Positions 50,118-58,362 of a stretch of 64,000 bases of DNA are shown piece by piece. The notes below the pieces were generated by a model. That model had not been told where the DNA came from and did no database searches. It saw only the letters and a list, made by a program, of their open reading frames with translations. Made by a program: the position numbers and the translations under genes. How positions within the stretch are numbered: position 1 is the stretch's first letter; every line of letters begins with the position of its first letter. This DNA comes from Streptomyces guryensis (GTDB lineage: Bacteria > Actinomycetota > Actinomycetes > Streptomycetales > Streptomycetaceae), in contig NZ_JAJSBI010000013.1 in the NCBI RefSeq assembly GCF_021261325.1, positions 1 to 64,000 of the forward strand, written 5' to 3'.

Positions 50118-51569
50118 ATGCGCTCTCCCTTCGTAGGCCGCGAGACCGAGCTGGCTCTCCTCCGTAAACGCCTCGATCGCGTCGCTGCCGACGGCACCGG
50201 TGCCTCGGTCGCCATAAGAGGACGTCGACAGGTAGGGAAGTCGCGGCTCGTGCAAGAGTTCTGCGACCGCTCGGGCCGGCCATACGTCTTCTACACCGCG
50301 ATCAAGGGGGCATCGCCTTTGGAGGGCATCGCGGACTTCATGCTGGAGCTGCGGGAGTCCTCGCTCCCCGCCGACCCGGAACTCGTGCCCGGGACGGCCC
50401 CCACCACCTGGCCCGACGTCTTCCGTACCCTCGCCGCACTGCTACCCGACGCTCCCAGCATCGTCGTACTCGACGAACTCCCCTGGCTCGCCGAACAGGA
50501 CCCCGTGTTCGACGGCGCGCTGCAGACCGCCTGGGACCGGTTGCTGTCCAGCCGTCCGGTACTGCTGCTCCTGCTCGGCAGCGATCTGCACATGATGGAA
50601 CGGTTCACGGCGTACGACCGCCCCTTCTACGGACGTGCGGACAACTTCGTCCTGGGTCCGCTGAATCCGGCGGAGACGGGAAACGCTCTGGGGCTGGACG
50701 CGGCAGACGCCATCGACGCACACCTCGTCTCCGGTGGTCTGCCGGGGATTCTGCGTACCTGGCCGCGCGGCACCCCGGCGCTGGACTTCATCAGATCCGA
50801 GTGCCCCGACCCGGCCTCGCCTCTGTTCGGCGTGCCGGAGGCGACCCTGCTGGCCGAGTTCCCGGCACCGGACCAGGCTCGCCGAGTCCTTGAGGCGGTC
50901 GGCAGCGGCGATCGTACGCACGCCAACATCGCGGCGACGGCGGGGAGTCAGAGCGGAGCGCTGCCCTCCGGGATACTCTCCCCTCTGCTGCGCCGCCTCA
51001 CCAACGAGAAGCGCGTCCTCGCCTCGGAGACCCCCCTCTCGACCAAGCCCGGCAAACCCGCCCTCTACCACGTCGCAGACAGCAACCTGCGCCTCTACCT
51101 CGCCGCCCTGCGCTCCGCACACGAGTTGTCCCGACGTGGCCGACCCGAGGCCGCGTACCGGGTTGTCGAGCGTCGCTGGGCCGCCTGGCGGGGCCGGGCG
51201 GTCGAACCCCTGATCCGTCAGGCCCTGGAACTGGCCGCCGCCTCCGGCGATTTCCCCTGGCCCGACACAGACGTCGTCGGCGGCTGGTGGAACCGCCGGT
51301 TCGCACCCGAGATCGACCTCGTCGGCGCTGACCGCGCCCCGGTGGCCGGGACCCTCTTCTTCGCGGGCTCCGTGAAGTGGCTCGCCTCTCCCTTCGACCA
51401 GCGCGACCTGGCCGCCCTGGTAGAGGGCGCCGCCGAGATCCCCGGCTTCTCTTCGAACGTGGCAGCCCTGGCCGTCGTGTCCCTGTCCGGTACGACGGCC
51501 GAGGTGGCGTCCGGCGGAGTCGGACTGGTGTGGGGGCCACAGGATGTGGTCTCCGCATGGCAGCCGTGA
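50118..51569 (+). CDS. AAA ATPase with degenerate DUF234-like C-terminal domain
   Basis: 483 aa. It opens with FVGRETELALLRKRL. Walker A GRRQVGKS is near residues 35-42 and Walker B IVVLDEL near 115-121, with Arg-rich sensor segments after. The C-terminal domain resembles the DUF234 restriction-endonuclease-like fold: an EIDLV motif near residue 398 and AGSVKW near 418, where active relatives usually read GECKW. The catalytic Glu/Cys appear replaced. First gene after the metG terminator, about 85 bp before the membrane-protein gene. Regulatory or anti-mobile-element role is speculative. Confidence 0.78.
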   Translation: MRSPFVGRETELALLRKRLDRVAADGTGASVAIRGRRQVGKSRLVQEFCDRSGRPYVFYTAIKGASPLEGIADFMLELRESSLPADPELVPGTAPTTWPDVFRTLAALLPDAPSIVVLDELPWLAEQDPVFDGALQTAWDRLLSSRPVLLLLLGSDLHMMERFTAYDRPFYGRADNFVLGPLNPAETGNALGLDAADAIDAHLVSGGLPGILRTWPRGTPALDFIRSECPDPASPLFGVPEATLLAEFPAPDQARRVLEAVGSGDRTHANIAATAGSQSGALPSGILSPLLRRLTNEKRVLASETPLSTKPGKPALYHVADSNLRLYLAALRSAHELSRRGRPEAAYRVVERRWAAWRGRAVEPLIRQALELAAASGDFPWPDTDVVGGWWNRRFAPEIDLVGADRAPVAGTLFFAGSVKWLASPFDQRDLAALVEGAAEIPGFSSNVAALAVVSLSGTTAEVASGGVGLVWGPQDVVSAWQP

Positions 51570-51654
51570 CATCTGCCGGCCCACGAGGATTCGTGAAACC
51601 GCAGCCGGGCAAAGGTGAGTTACCTATGCTGCTGAATCGGACGGGTGGGGGGCG

Positions 51655-52140
51655 ATGGCGGCACCGGGAGAAACCAGGCAGGAAACGGCTTCGGTTCGCA
51701 ATGAGTTCGCGCTGGAGCGGTACCGGTACATCCTGCAGCAGATCCACGCGGTGAACGAGAACGCGCACCGCTTCCTCACCCTTTACCAAACCCTCGCGAC
51801 CGCACTGGTCAGCGCGGCCCTGCTCCTCTTCGTCGGCTACCAGAAGTGGGACCTGGCACCGGACACCGCGCGTGGCGGAGTGATCGGGCTACTCGCCCTC
51901 GTGACGGTCGTCGCCGCCTTCACCAGCATCCTGATCGTCGTCGGGGCGTTGAACTGGCTCGACTACCGCAACGAAGAGTGCGACATCACCGACGAGTTCG
52001 TCGGCCCGGCATTTCGGAAGCGTCCACGGCCGGGCAACTTCCTTCGATGGTACGAAACTTACGTGCTGCTGTTCATTCTCGTCTCGGTGATCACCATGTG
52101 GTTGATCGCCGCCTTGTTCCTCCTGCCGGCTATGAGGTGA
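51655..52140 (+). CDS. Small membrane protein of the HD-GHKL cassette
   Basis: 161 aa. A charged, coiled N-terminus (FALERYRYILQQIHAVNENAHRFLTLYQTL) is followed by about three to four helices (TLATALVSAALLLFVGY, GVIGLLALVTVVAAFTSILIVVGALNWL, WYETYVLLFILVSVITMWLIAALFLLP). GGGG precedes the ATG. The stop is 9 bp before the GTG of the HD-GHKL gene, with its ribosome site overlapping this gene, so the two are co-translated. Inference: membrane partner or effector of the downstream ATPase. Confidence 0.75.
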   Translation: MAAPGETRQETASVRNEFALERYRYILQQIHAVNENAHRFLTLYQTLATALVSAALLLFVGYQKWDLAPDTARGGVIGLLALVTVVAAFTSILIVVGALNWLDYRNEECDITDEFVGPAFRKRPRPGNFLRWYETYVLLFILVSVITMWLIAALFLLPAMR

Positions 52141-52149
52141 TCGTCCCCA

Positions 52150-54825
52150 GTGCCCGAGCACGACTACACCAGCACGTCTCTGTGGCAGGAAACCCTTGCC
52201 ACCAGGCCGGGTGACGACCCGCAGGCCGAACAGCGGGAGCGACTGCGTTCGTCGTACGTGGAGCTGCGGAAGAAGGCGGCCGTGCTCCTTCAGGAGAACG
52301 CGCGCAGCATGCCCGACTTCACCGTCCACGACATCACTCACGTGGACGCCCTTTGGGAGACCGCCGATCTCGTGTGTGGCAACGCGGTGAAGTTGAATCC
52401 CGCGGAGGCCTACGTGCTGGGCTGCGCCTTCGTGTTCCACGACGCCGCGATGGGCGAGGCCGCGTACGGCACGAGCGTGCCCGAGGCCCTTGGAGAGGAG
52501 CGGTGGCGTGACCTTCTGTCGGTGGCCTACTACCACCAGAAGGGATGCTGGCCGGACCAGGAGCAACTCGATGATCCTCCCGTCGAGATCGCCGCCGCGT
52601 GTCGGGCCGCCGCCATCCGCGAATCACACGCCGAGCAGGCCCGTCGGCTGGTGGACCAGTCGTGGCGGTCGAGCACGGGCAATGAGATCCGCCTCATGGA
52701 GGACGTCCTGTTGCGGGAGGCGTATGGTCCGCTGATCGGCAATCTGGCGGCGAGCCACTGGTGGCCAGTGGACCGGCTCGCCGGTGAGTTCCGCCGTGAG
52801 TCGGGCTCATGGCCGTGGCAGCCACGCGACTGGACCATCGACCAGCTCAAACTGGCCTGCATCCTGCGGCTGGCCGACGTGACCCAGATCGACGGCAGGC
52901 GTGCTCCGACTCTATTGTTCGCGCTGCGCAATCCCCAAGGTCTCTCCCGCGAGCACTGGCGCTTCCAGACCCATGTCAGTCGGCCGGACCTGAACGGCGA
53001 CCGAGTCACCTACAGTTCGGCGCGCCCCTTTCTCCCGGAGGACGCTCCCTCCTGGTGGCTGGCCCTCGACTACCTGCGTGGCATCGACCAGGAGTTGAAA
53101 GCCGTCGACGCCCTCCTGCACGACCTCGGAGTGAAGCGGCTCGCGGCCCGCGCCGTCGCCGGAGTCGACTCTCCGGAGCGCTTCGCCGATCACTTCCCCG
53201 CGCAGGGCTGGCGCCCCATCGACGCGACGGTGAAGGTCTCCGACATACCCGCCCTGGTCAGGAATCTGGGCGGCGAGCAGCTGTATGGGGACGACCCCGA
53301 GGCCGCGGTACGCGAACTCATCCAGAACGCCCAGGACGCCGTACGCGCGCGCCAGGCGCTACAGCCCGGGTTCTCCGACGGACGTATCGAGATCCGGCTG
53401 AGCCAGAACGATGGCTCCTGGTACCTGGAAGTACGTGACAACGGAGTCGGCATGGACGAGGAGACCCTCATCCATGGCCTTCTCGACTTCGGCAACAGCG
53501 GCTGGAGCTCTCCCGATGTCCGCAACCGCCTTCCCGGACTGGCCGGCGGCGGCTTCACCCCCAGCGGTCGCTTCGGCATCGGCTTCTTCTCGGTCTTCCT
53601 GCTCGGCGACGAGGTGGAGCTGGTCACCCGCCGCTACGACCACTCGGTCCAAGACGCCCGCCGCCTCACCTTCGACGGCCCCTCCGAGCGTCCCCTGCTG
53701 ACTCCCATGCCGGTGAAGGGCTGGGTCCCGGAAGGCACGACCGTACGCATCAAGCTCAAGAAGAACCCCAACGACCTGCGGGGTCTCCTCTACGGCACAG
53801 TGGACGACCGGCTCTTCCAGTTGGTCCAGCACCTGGTCGTGGAGAACTCGGTGCCCATCCACACCTGGGAACCGGCTTCCCCCGAAGGCGATGTTCTCGC
53901 CCCGTTCTCGCTGGCCACCGGAGAGCCGGATGAGGTCTTCGACCGTCTCTACCCTGCCGTGGCCGACGACTGGCGCGTTGGAGAGGAGAAGCGACGTCTG
54001 CAGATGCGGGACGACTTCGTCGCACGAGCCACCAAACTGCGCGACGAGAAAGGGGCCCGCATCGGGCTGGCCACACTCTGCAACGACCTCTATTACGAGA
54101 ACGGACACAACTACTGGGGCATCGTGACGCTCGGTGGCTTCCGGGCCGACCGGTCGCCGTCCTTCGCCGGATACCTCACCGGGCAGCCCAGTCGCGCGTC
54201 ACGAGATCGGGCCACCCTGTCCGTGGATCAGGACCAGGTACGGGAATGGGTACGAACCCAGGAACAACAGCTGCGCAGCACAGGGCAGTTCGACGACCAC
54301 CTGCAACTGGAACTGGCCAGCACCCTGTACCACGCCTTCGACTCGCTACCCGAGGACGTGGCCTTCGCCATCACGTCACAGGGCGTGCTCCGCCCCTCCG
54401 GCATCACCGAGTGGGCCATGCAGCACGACAAGATCTTCATGGTCGGCGGATCCTCCCTGGCCATGAACACCAGGCCCCCGGAGGTCTACCACTCCCGCTC
54501 CGGATATCGGGTGCAGATCCCCGACAACTGGATCTTCATGTACGACAACTATCCGGGCTCACCGGTGTCGGATGTCTTTCCCTACGGCACGCACCGTGAC
54601 ATGGCCTACGAGCACGCTCGCGACCACACAACATGGACCTGGCAGAAGATGTGGTGGCGTGCGTCGGGAACCATCCCCGGATACTTCTTGCGCGCGTTGT
54701 GCCAGGCCTGGGAGTGCAGCATCCAGTCCCTGCTGGAACCGGTCGCACAACGGAAGTCGGACTCGCTCCAACTGGACGGCGGGCGCGGTGGTCCCGTGTT
54801 CGGCAATCTGCTGAACCGCCCCTGA
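52150..54825 (+). CDS. HD-domain/HSP90-type (GHKL) ATPase fusion protein
   Basis: 891 aa, GTG start nine bases after GAGGTGA. The N-terminal HD-like domain has His64 in TVHDITHVDALW, the HD pair in FVFHDAAMGE near 97-98 and LADVTQID further on. Residues about 370-520 form a GHKL ATPase: N-box AVRELIQNAQDAV (about 383-395), DNGVGMDEETL (about 430) and GRFGIGFFSVF (about 474-483), as in HSP90. The middle and C-terminal portions resemble an HSP90 middle domain with unique additions. Such fusions are seen in bacterial conflict and stress loci; function undetermined. Confidence 0.85.
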   Translation: MPEHDYTSTSLWQETLATRPGDDPQAEQRERLRSSYVELRKKAAVLLQENARSMPDFTVHDITHVDALWETADLVCGNAVKLNPAEAYVLGCAFVFHDAAMGEAAYGTSVPEALGEERWRDLLSVAYYHQKGCWPDQEQLDDPPVEIAAACRAAAIRESHAEQARRLVDQSWRSSTGNEIRLMEDVLLREAYGPLIGNLAASHWWPVDRLAGEFRRESGSWPWQPRDWTIDQLKLACILRLADVTQIDGRRAPTLLFALRNPQGLSREHWRFQTHVSRPDLNGDRVTYSSARPFLPEDAPSWWLALDYLRGIDQELKAVDALLHDLGVKRLAARAVAGVDSPERFADHFPAQGWRPIDATVKVSDIPALVRNLGGEQLYGDDPEAAVRELIQNAQDAVRARQALQPGFSDGRIEIRLSQNDGSWYLEVRDNGVGMDEETLIHGLLDFGNSGWSSPDVRNRLPGLAGGGFTPSGRFGIGFFSVFLLGDEVELVTRRYDHSVQDARRLTFDGPSERPLLTPMPVKGWVPEGTTVRIKLKKNPNDLRGLLYGTVDDRLFQLVQHLVVENSVPIHTWEPASPEGDVLAPFSLATGEPDEVFDRLYPAVADDWRVGEEKRRLQMRDDFVARATKLRDEKGARIGLATLCNDLYYENGHNYWGIVTLGGFRADRSPSFAGYLTGQPSRASRDRATLSVDQDQVREWVRTQEQQLRSTGQFDDHLQLELASTLYHAFDSLPEDVAFAITSQGVLRPSGITEWAMQHDKIFMVGGSSLAMNTRPPEVYHSRSGYRVQIPDNWIFMYDNYPGSPVSDVFPYGTHRDMAYEHARDHTTWTWQKMWWRASGTIPGYFLRALCQAWECSIQSLLEPVAQRKSDSLQLDGGRGGPVFGNLLNRP

Positions 54826-54914
54826 AGAACCGCGGAATCGTCCACGCCGAAAGTCCCGGGAAGCCGACGGGCTGACCAGGGCGGCTTCTCCCACCCCCTC
54901 CCTCATACGACAAC

Positions 54915-54954
54915 GTCGACTCCCAAGCCCACCACCCAGGTCCTGGGAGTCGAC
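54915..54954 (+). terminator. Hairpin after the HD-GHKL gene
   Basis: 11-bp perfect stem (GTCGACTCCCA / TGGGAGTCGAC) with an 18-nt loop, about 90 bp after the stop. The 54826-55432 stretch otherwise holds only the right direct repeat and a pseudogene. Confidence 0.7.
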
Positions 54955-54994
54955 CTCACGCATGGACCCGACTGAACCAGCAGCGTCCCGTGAC

Positions 54995-55018
54995 CGGTTC
55001 CGGGCCCTTGTTGTTGCG
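54995..55018 (+). repeat. Right direct repeat of the accessory insert
   Basis: Matches 50020-50043 at 22 of 24 positions (differences in the TTC/GTT triplet). Right boundary of the ATPase-HD-GHKL insert. Confidence 0.8.
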
Positions 55019-55019
55019 T

Positions 55020-55281
55020 TTCAGGCGAGCTCACCCACCCGGAGAACGACTGGGGCGCCAAGACGCGCGACTACCCCTTGGTCGGCATCCCCGTCTACGC
55101 GATCTTCGACCCACCGCACCGGCACTGACGCCGTCCTCACCGACATCCACCCCACCCCCGACGGCCCCGCTACTCCACCCGCAAGGACTTCGTCCACAGG
55201 GAGGACGTCACCATCGGCGACTGGACCATCTCGACGGACAACCTGCCTCGCTGTGAGAACAGGACTGGCGAGCAGGACTGA
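55020..55281 (+). pseudogene. Broken Uma2/DUF820-family gene
   Basis: The nuclease-fold motif runs ELTHPENDWGAKTRDYPLVG then IPVYAIFDP in one frame, shifts to TGTDAVLTDIHPTPDGP in a second frame, then returns to RYSTRKDFVHREDVTIGDWT. An in-frame TGA lies at 55126-55128. The first 40-50 codons are missing. The gene is inactive as written. It starts immediately after the right direct repeat, which suggests it was cut by the rearrangement. Confidence 0.7.
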
Positions 55282-55432
55282 GTGGGTGCGACCGTGGCCG
55301 GCGGCGACTCGGGGTGCGGTCCGTTCCGTTCTGTGGAGATCAGCGGCCGTCTCGTGAAGCTTCGGCGAGCCCAATGGTGTCCTCATCGGCGACTGGGGGA
55401 TATTGCCACGCCACATACGTAGGGTGTGCGCC

Positions 55433-55909
55433 ATGGCAGTCCCCGAGGTCATACCGATCTCCTACGAACCGCACGGCCGGGCCGAGGCCATCGGCCGCTA
55501 CGCGGACGGCCAGTTCCTGGGAACGGTCACGTACGCCTTTCCGCGCGGGTACCGTCCGGACGACGGCTGGGAAAACGAAAAACGCCTCTTCGCGGTGCTC
55601 CACACCTTCGACGCCGAGGGCCACTACCGCGACTCGGAGATCTGGTGTGCCGGCACCTGGGCCGAGCAGCAGCGCAATCCGCACGGCGACGACTCGGTCC
55701 TCACCCGCGCCAGGGTCCATCTGGCGAAGTTGTTGCGCAGCCTGCCCCGGCGGTCCTACACGGACATCGCGATACGCCCGTTCCGACTCACCGTGGACGG
55801 CGTGCAGTTCGGCCTGGTGACCGGCCAGGACGAGGAGGGCGACTGGGCCGAGCTCTACCCGGACCGCCTGTTCTTCACCTCGCCCTGGGACGGCTCGTAC
55901 GACACCTAG
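55433..55909 (+). CDS. Hypothetical protein
   Basis: 158 aa from the ATG at 55433, preceded by TAGGGT and seven bases (leaderless). It reads AVPEVIPISYEPHGRAEAIGRYADGQFLG, then a beta-rich domain; similar actinomycete proteins are sometimes labelled HycA-like by automatic transfer, which is not supported here. No membrane or signal segment. Confidence 0.75.
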   Translation: MAVPEVIPISYEPHGRAEAIGRYADGQFLGTVTYAFPRGYRPDDGWENEKRLFAVLHTFDAEGHYRDSEIWCAGTWAEQQRNPHGDDSVLTRARVHLAKLLRSLPRRSYTDIAIRPFRLTVDGVQFGLVTGQDEEGDWAELYPDRLFFTSPWDGSYDT

Positions 55910-55933
55910 GCCGCACCTGGTCGCACCTGGTCG

Positions 55934-57283
55934 CTAGGAGAGCACTCCGGCGCCCGTCGTCGTCGCCAGCTCCGTCAGCAGGTTCTTCGCCGACGACTCC
56001 AGGCCCGCGGTCAGTGTCGGCGTCCAGTTCACCGTCGTCTTGATCTTCTTCGACGAGGCGGCGTTGTAGGCGGCGACGAGATCGGTCGCGGTGCCGTTGA
56101 CGAGGTTGCCGCTGCCCGCGATGGAGCCCGTGCCGTCGCCGCTGACGAGCCTGGAGACCTTCTGGGAGGCCGGGATCCTCCAGTAGTTGTTCTGCGCGAC
56201 GACCTGGGCCTTGGCGCGGGAGTTGATGCTGTACTGCAGGGTGTAGCCGTTCAGGGGCGCCGTGTCGTACACGTTGTTGTAGATGTGGATCTGGCCCAGG
56301 CGGGACAGCGGCGCGCGCTGCACGATGCCCTTCCACACGTTGTGGTGGATGGAGACGCGCAGCTTGCCGGTGCTGTCGGTGTCGCTGGAGCCGATCAGCA
56401 TCGTCTTGTCGTGGTTGGTGAACTGGTTGCGCTCGACGGTCACCAGGTCGGAGCCCTTGGTGATGTCGAGGGCGCCGTCGTGGACCTGGTACTCACGGCC
56501 GTAGTACTTCGGGTCGATGCTGTCGAAGTGCCCGGCGTCCGTGAAGGTGTTGTGGTCCGCCCAGACATGCGTGGCGCCGCGCAGGGTGACCGAGTCGTAC
56601 TGCGAGTTCCAGTTGCCGCTGGAGCCGTCCGTCGGGTCCCACTGCGGGAAGCAGTCCTCGGTGTCGGAGAAGGTGAGGTCGCGGACGATGACGTTGTCCA
56701 CCTTCTGGATCTGCAGCATGCCGCCGGTGATGCCGGCCCTGGTGCCGGGGACGCCGACGATGCTGGTGTTGGCGGGCACCTTGAAGACGACGTTCGCGGC
56801 CTGCTTCTTCTGCGCGGCTGCCCGCGCCGTCTCCTGTGTGCCCGAGGGCAGCTTGGAGCGGCCGTAGGTGGAGGGGTCGAACGCCTTCAGGTACGCGGAC
56901 AGCGAGTAGCCGGTGCCCGACGCGTAGCCGGAGCAGGTCAGCTTCTTGCCCGCGTCGTTGGTGTTCGCGTCGATCGTGCCCTTGATCCTGATGATCCGCG
57001 GGGTGGTGTCAGAGACGGAGCCCAGCGCCTTCACCAGCTGCGCGCGCGTGGAGACGGTGAAGGTGTGCGCGGAGTCGGCCTTCGCGCCACCGGTCGTACC
57101 GGAACCGGAGGACGCCCAGCCGTCCTTGGCGGCGAGCGTCTGGTGGTACAGGTCGACGGTGGTCGTCCCGGCGTTCGCGTTCATCACGAGCACACCGGCA
57201 CCGACACCGGCCGCCACGACGGCGGCGGAGGCGACGAGGGTGCGCCGCCTGCGGAGGGACCGGCGGTGGGAAGCAGAGGCCAC
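55934..57283 (-). CDS. Secreted pectate lyase (PL1 family)
   Basis: 449 aa with a twin-arginine-like/basic signal region (RRSLRRRRTLVASAAVVAAGVGAGVLVMNANA). The beta-helix core shows GATHVWADHNTFTDAGHFD, the calcium-site DGALDITKGSDLVTVERNQF and IHHNVWKGIVQRAPLSRLGQIH, with the catalytic Arg in QRAP. Cleaves polygalacturonate by beta-elimination. A plant-biomass function fits a soil organism. Confidence 0.92.
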   Translation of the reverse strand: MASASHRRSLRRRRTLVASAAVVAAGVGAGVLVMNANAGTTTVDLYHQTLAAKDGWASSGSGTTGGAKADSAHTFTVSTRAQLVKALGSVSDTTPRIIRIKGTIDANTNDAGKKLTCSGYASGTGYSLSAYLKAFDPSTYGRSKLPSGTQETARAAAQKKQAANVVFKVPANTSIVGVPGTRAGITGGMLQIQKVDNVIVRDLTFSDTEDCFPQWDPTDGSSGNWNSQYDSVTLRGATHVWADHNTFTDAGHFDSIDPKYYGREYQVHDGALDITKGSDLVTVERNQFTNHDKTMLIGSSDTDSTGKLRVSIHHNVWKGIVQRAPLSRLGQIHIYNNVYDTAPLNGYTLQYSINSRAKAQVVAQNNYWRIPASQKVSRLVSGDGTGSIAGSGNLVNGTATDLVAAYNAASSKKIKTTVNWTPTLTAGLESSAKNLLTELATTTGAGVLS

Positions 57284-57388
57284 GGGGATTCCTTACGAGC
57301 GGTTGTGGGACACGTGCGGTTCGTGAAGCGCCGGTGAAGGCGCTCATGTCCTCAAGTAGCCGCCGGAATCAGGGAGGTTGCCCGGACG

Positions 57389-57841
57389 TCAGGGATTGTT
57401 TTCGGCTGCCCCGGTCCGTGCCAGTCCGCTACCGACGCCGAAGCATCCTTGAAGCGGTGCGGGTTCGGGGGCGGCTGACGCCTGCTCCGCCGCCTGCCCC
57501 AGCGCCTCGCGGGCCGCTTCGACGTGCCGCAGTCCTTCCTGCGCCGTCCGCGTCACCCGCTCGTACTCCGCCGCCGTACGGGCCTCGGCCAGCAGGGACC
57601 GGGCGGTGCGATGACACTCCGCCGCGTCGGTCAGCGCCCGCCCCGCCGTCGTCCCGTTGTTCGCCCAGCTGCTTGCACCGGGCGGCATCAGGCTGCCGCC
57701 CAGCCGGATCAGCCAGCGGTTGGCCTCGGCCTCCGCGTCCAGGTCGGTGGCGCCCGGTGCCGTCCGCGTCCGCCGCAGTGCGACGACCGCGGCCACCGTC
57801 CCGGCGATCAACAGTGCCGAGAGCGCGATCGCGTACCCCAT
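57389..57841 (-). CDS. Membrane-anchored helical hypothetical protein
   Basis: 150 aa, ATG after AGGAGG. One N-terminal helix (AIALSALLIAGTVAAVVAL) and an Ala/Glu-rich helical body (AEANRWLIRLGGSLMPPG..., TARSLLAEARTAAEYERVTRTAQEGLRHVEAAREALG). No domain recognised. Confidence 0.7.
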   Translation of the reverse strand: MGYAIALSALLIAGTVAAVVALRRTRTAPGATDLDAEAEANRWLIRLGGSLMPPGASSWANNGTTAGRALTDAAECHRTARSLLAEARTAAEYERVTRTAQEGLRHVEAAREALGQAAEQASAAPEPAPLQGCFGVGSGLARTGAAENNP

Positions 57842-57979
57842 GGCTTCCTCCTTGGCCCACCGGGCCGAAGCAGCCCGCACCTGCGATGTCCCTCCCTATG
57901 ACACGACAGGCTTCTGTGCTCCCCCCTCGGGATTCCTGTGGGCCTCCGGTGAGGTTCCCAAGCCCGTGCCGGAGGCCCC

Positions 57980-58210
57980 GTACCCCGGATGAACCTCGCC
58001 CCCACCACCGCGAGCAGCGAGGCCGCGGACAGGGTGTGGAGGCCGCCGGTCGTGCTGCCCGTCGTGTCCTTGAGGCAGCCGAACAGGAAGGGGGAGACAA
58101 AACCGCCCAGGTTGCCGAGGGAGTTGATGAGCGCCAGGCCGGGCGCGGCGATCCTCAGGTCGAGGCCCGTCTGGGCCATGGGCCAGAACAGCGTCACCGC
58201 GCACGTATGT
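57980..58210 (-). pseudogene. C-terminal remnant of an MFS transporter
   Basis: The open frame on the minus strand reads ...CAVTLFWPMAQTGLDLRIAAPGLALINSLGNLGGFVSPFLFGCLKDTTG... and AASLLAVVGARFIRG. This is transmembrane helices 10-12 and the connecting loops of the anion-cation symporter branch of the MFS. The N-terminal two-thirds are absent and no start is near. Confidence 0.7.
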
Positions 58211-58279
58211 GAACCACTGATGGAGATAACGGAACGGGCGTCGCCAGCGGGGCGCGTCTCACCCTGGGGGGCGCAAGCG

Positions 58280-58315
58280 GAAGGGCTCGAAACCGACACC
58301 GGTTTCGAGCCCTTC
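58280..58315 (-). terminator. aspS terminator
   Basis: 16-bp stem (GAAGGGCTCGAAACCG / CGGTTTCGAGCCCTTC) with a 4-nt loop, downstream of aspS on the minus strand. Confidence 0.9.
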
Positions 58316-58320
58316 GTGTT

Positions 58321-58362
58321 GCGCCTGTGGCTACTTCGGCTGCGCCTGTGGCTACTTCGGCT
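58321..58362. repeat. 21-bp tandem duplication over the aspS stop codon
   Basis: Two perfect copies of a 21-bp unit (58321-58341 and 58342-58362), starting GCGCCTGTGG and ending ACTTCGGCT. The right copy contains the aspS stop (TAG at 58354-58352); the left is a downstream duplicate of the last codons. Confidence 0.95.

Noticed and set aside
48225..50255. Long minus-strand frame over metG
   Set aside because: Shadow of the methionyl-tRNA synthetase gene.
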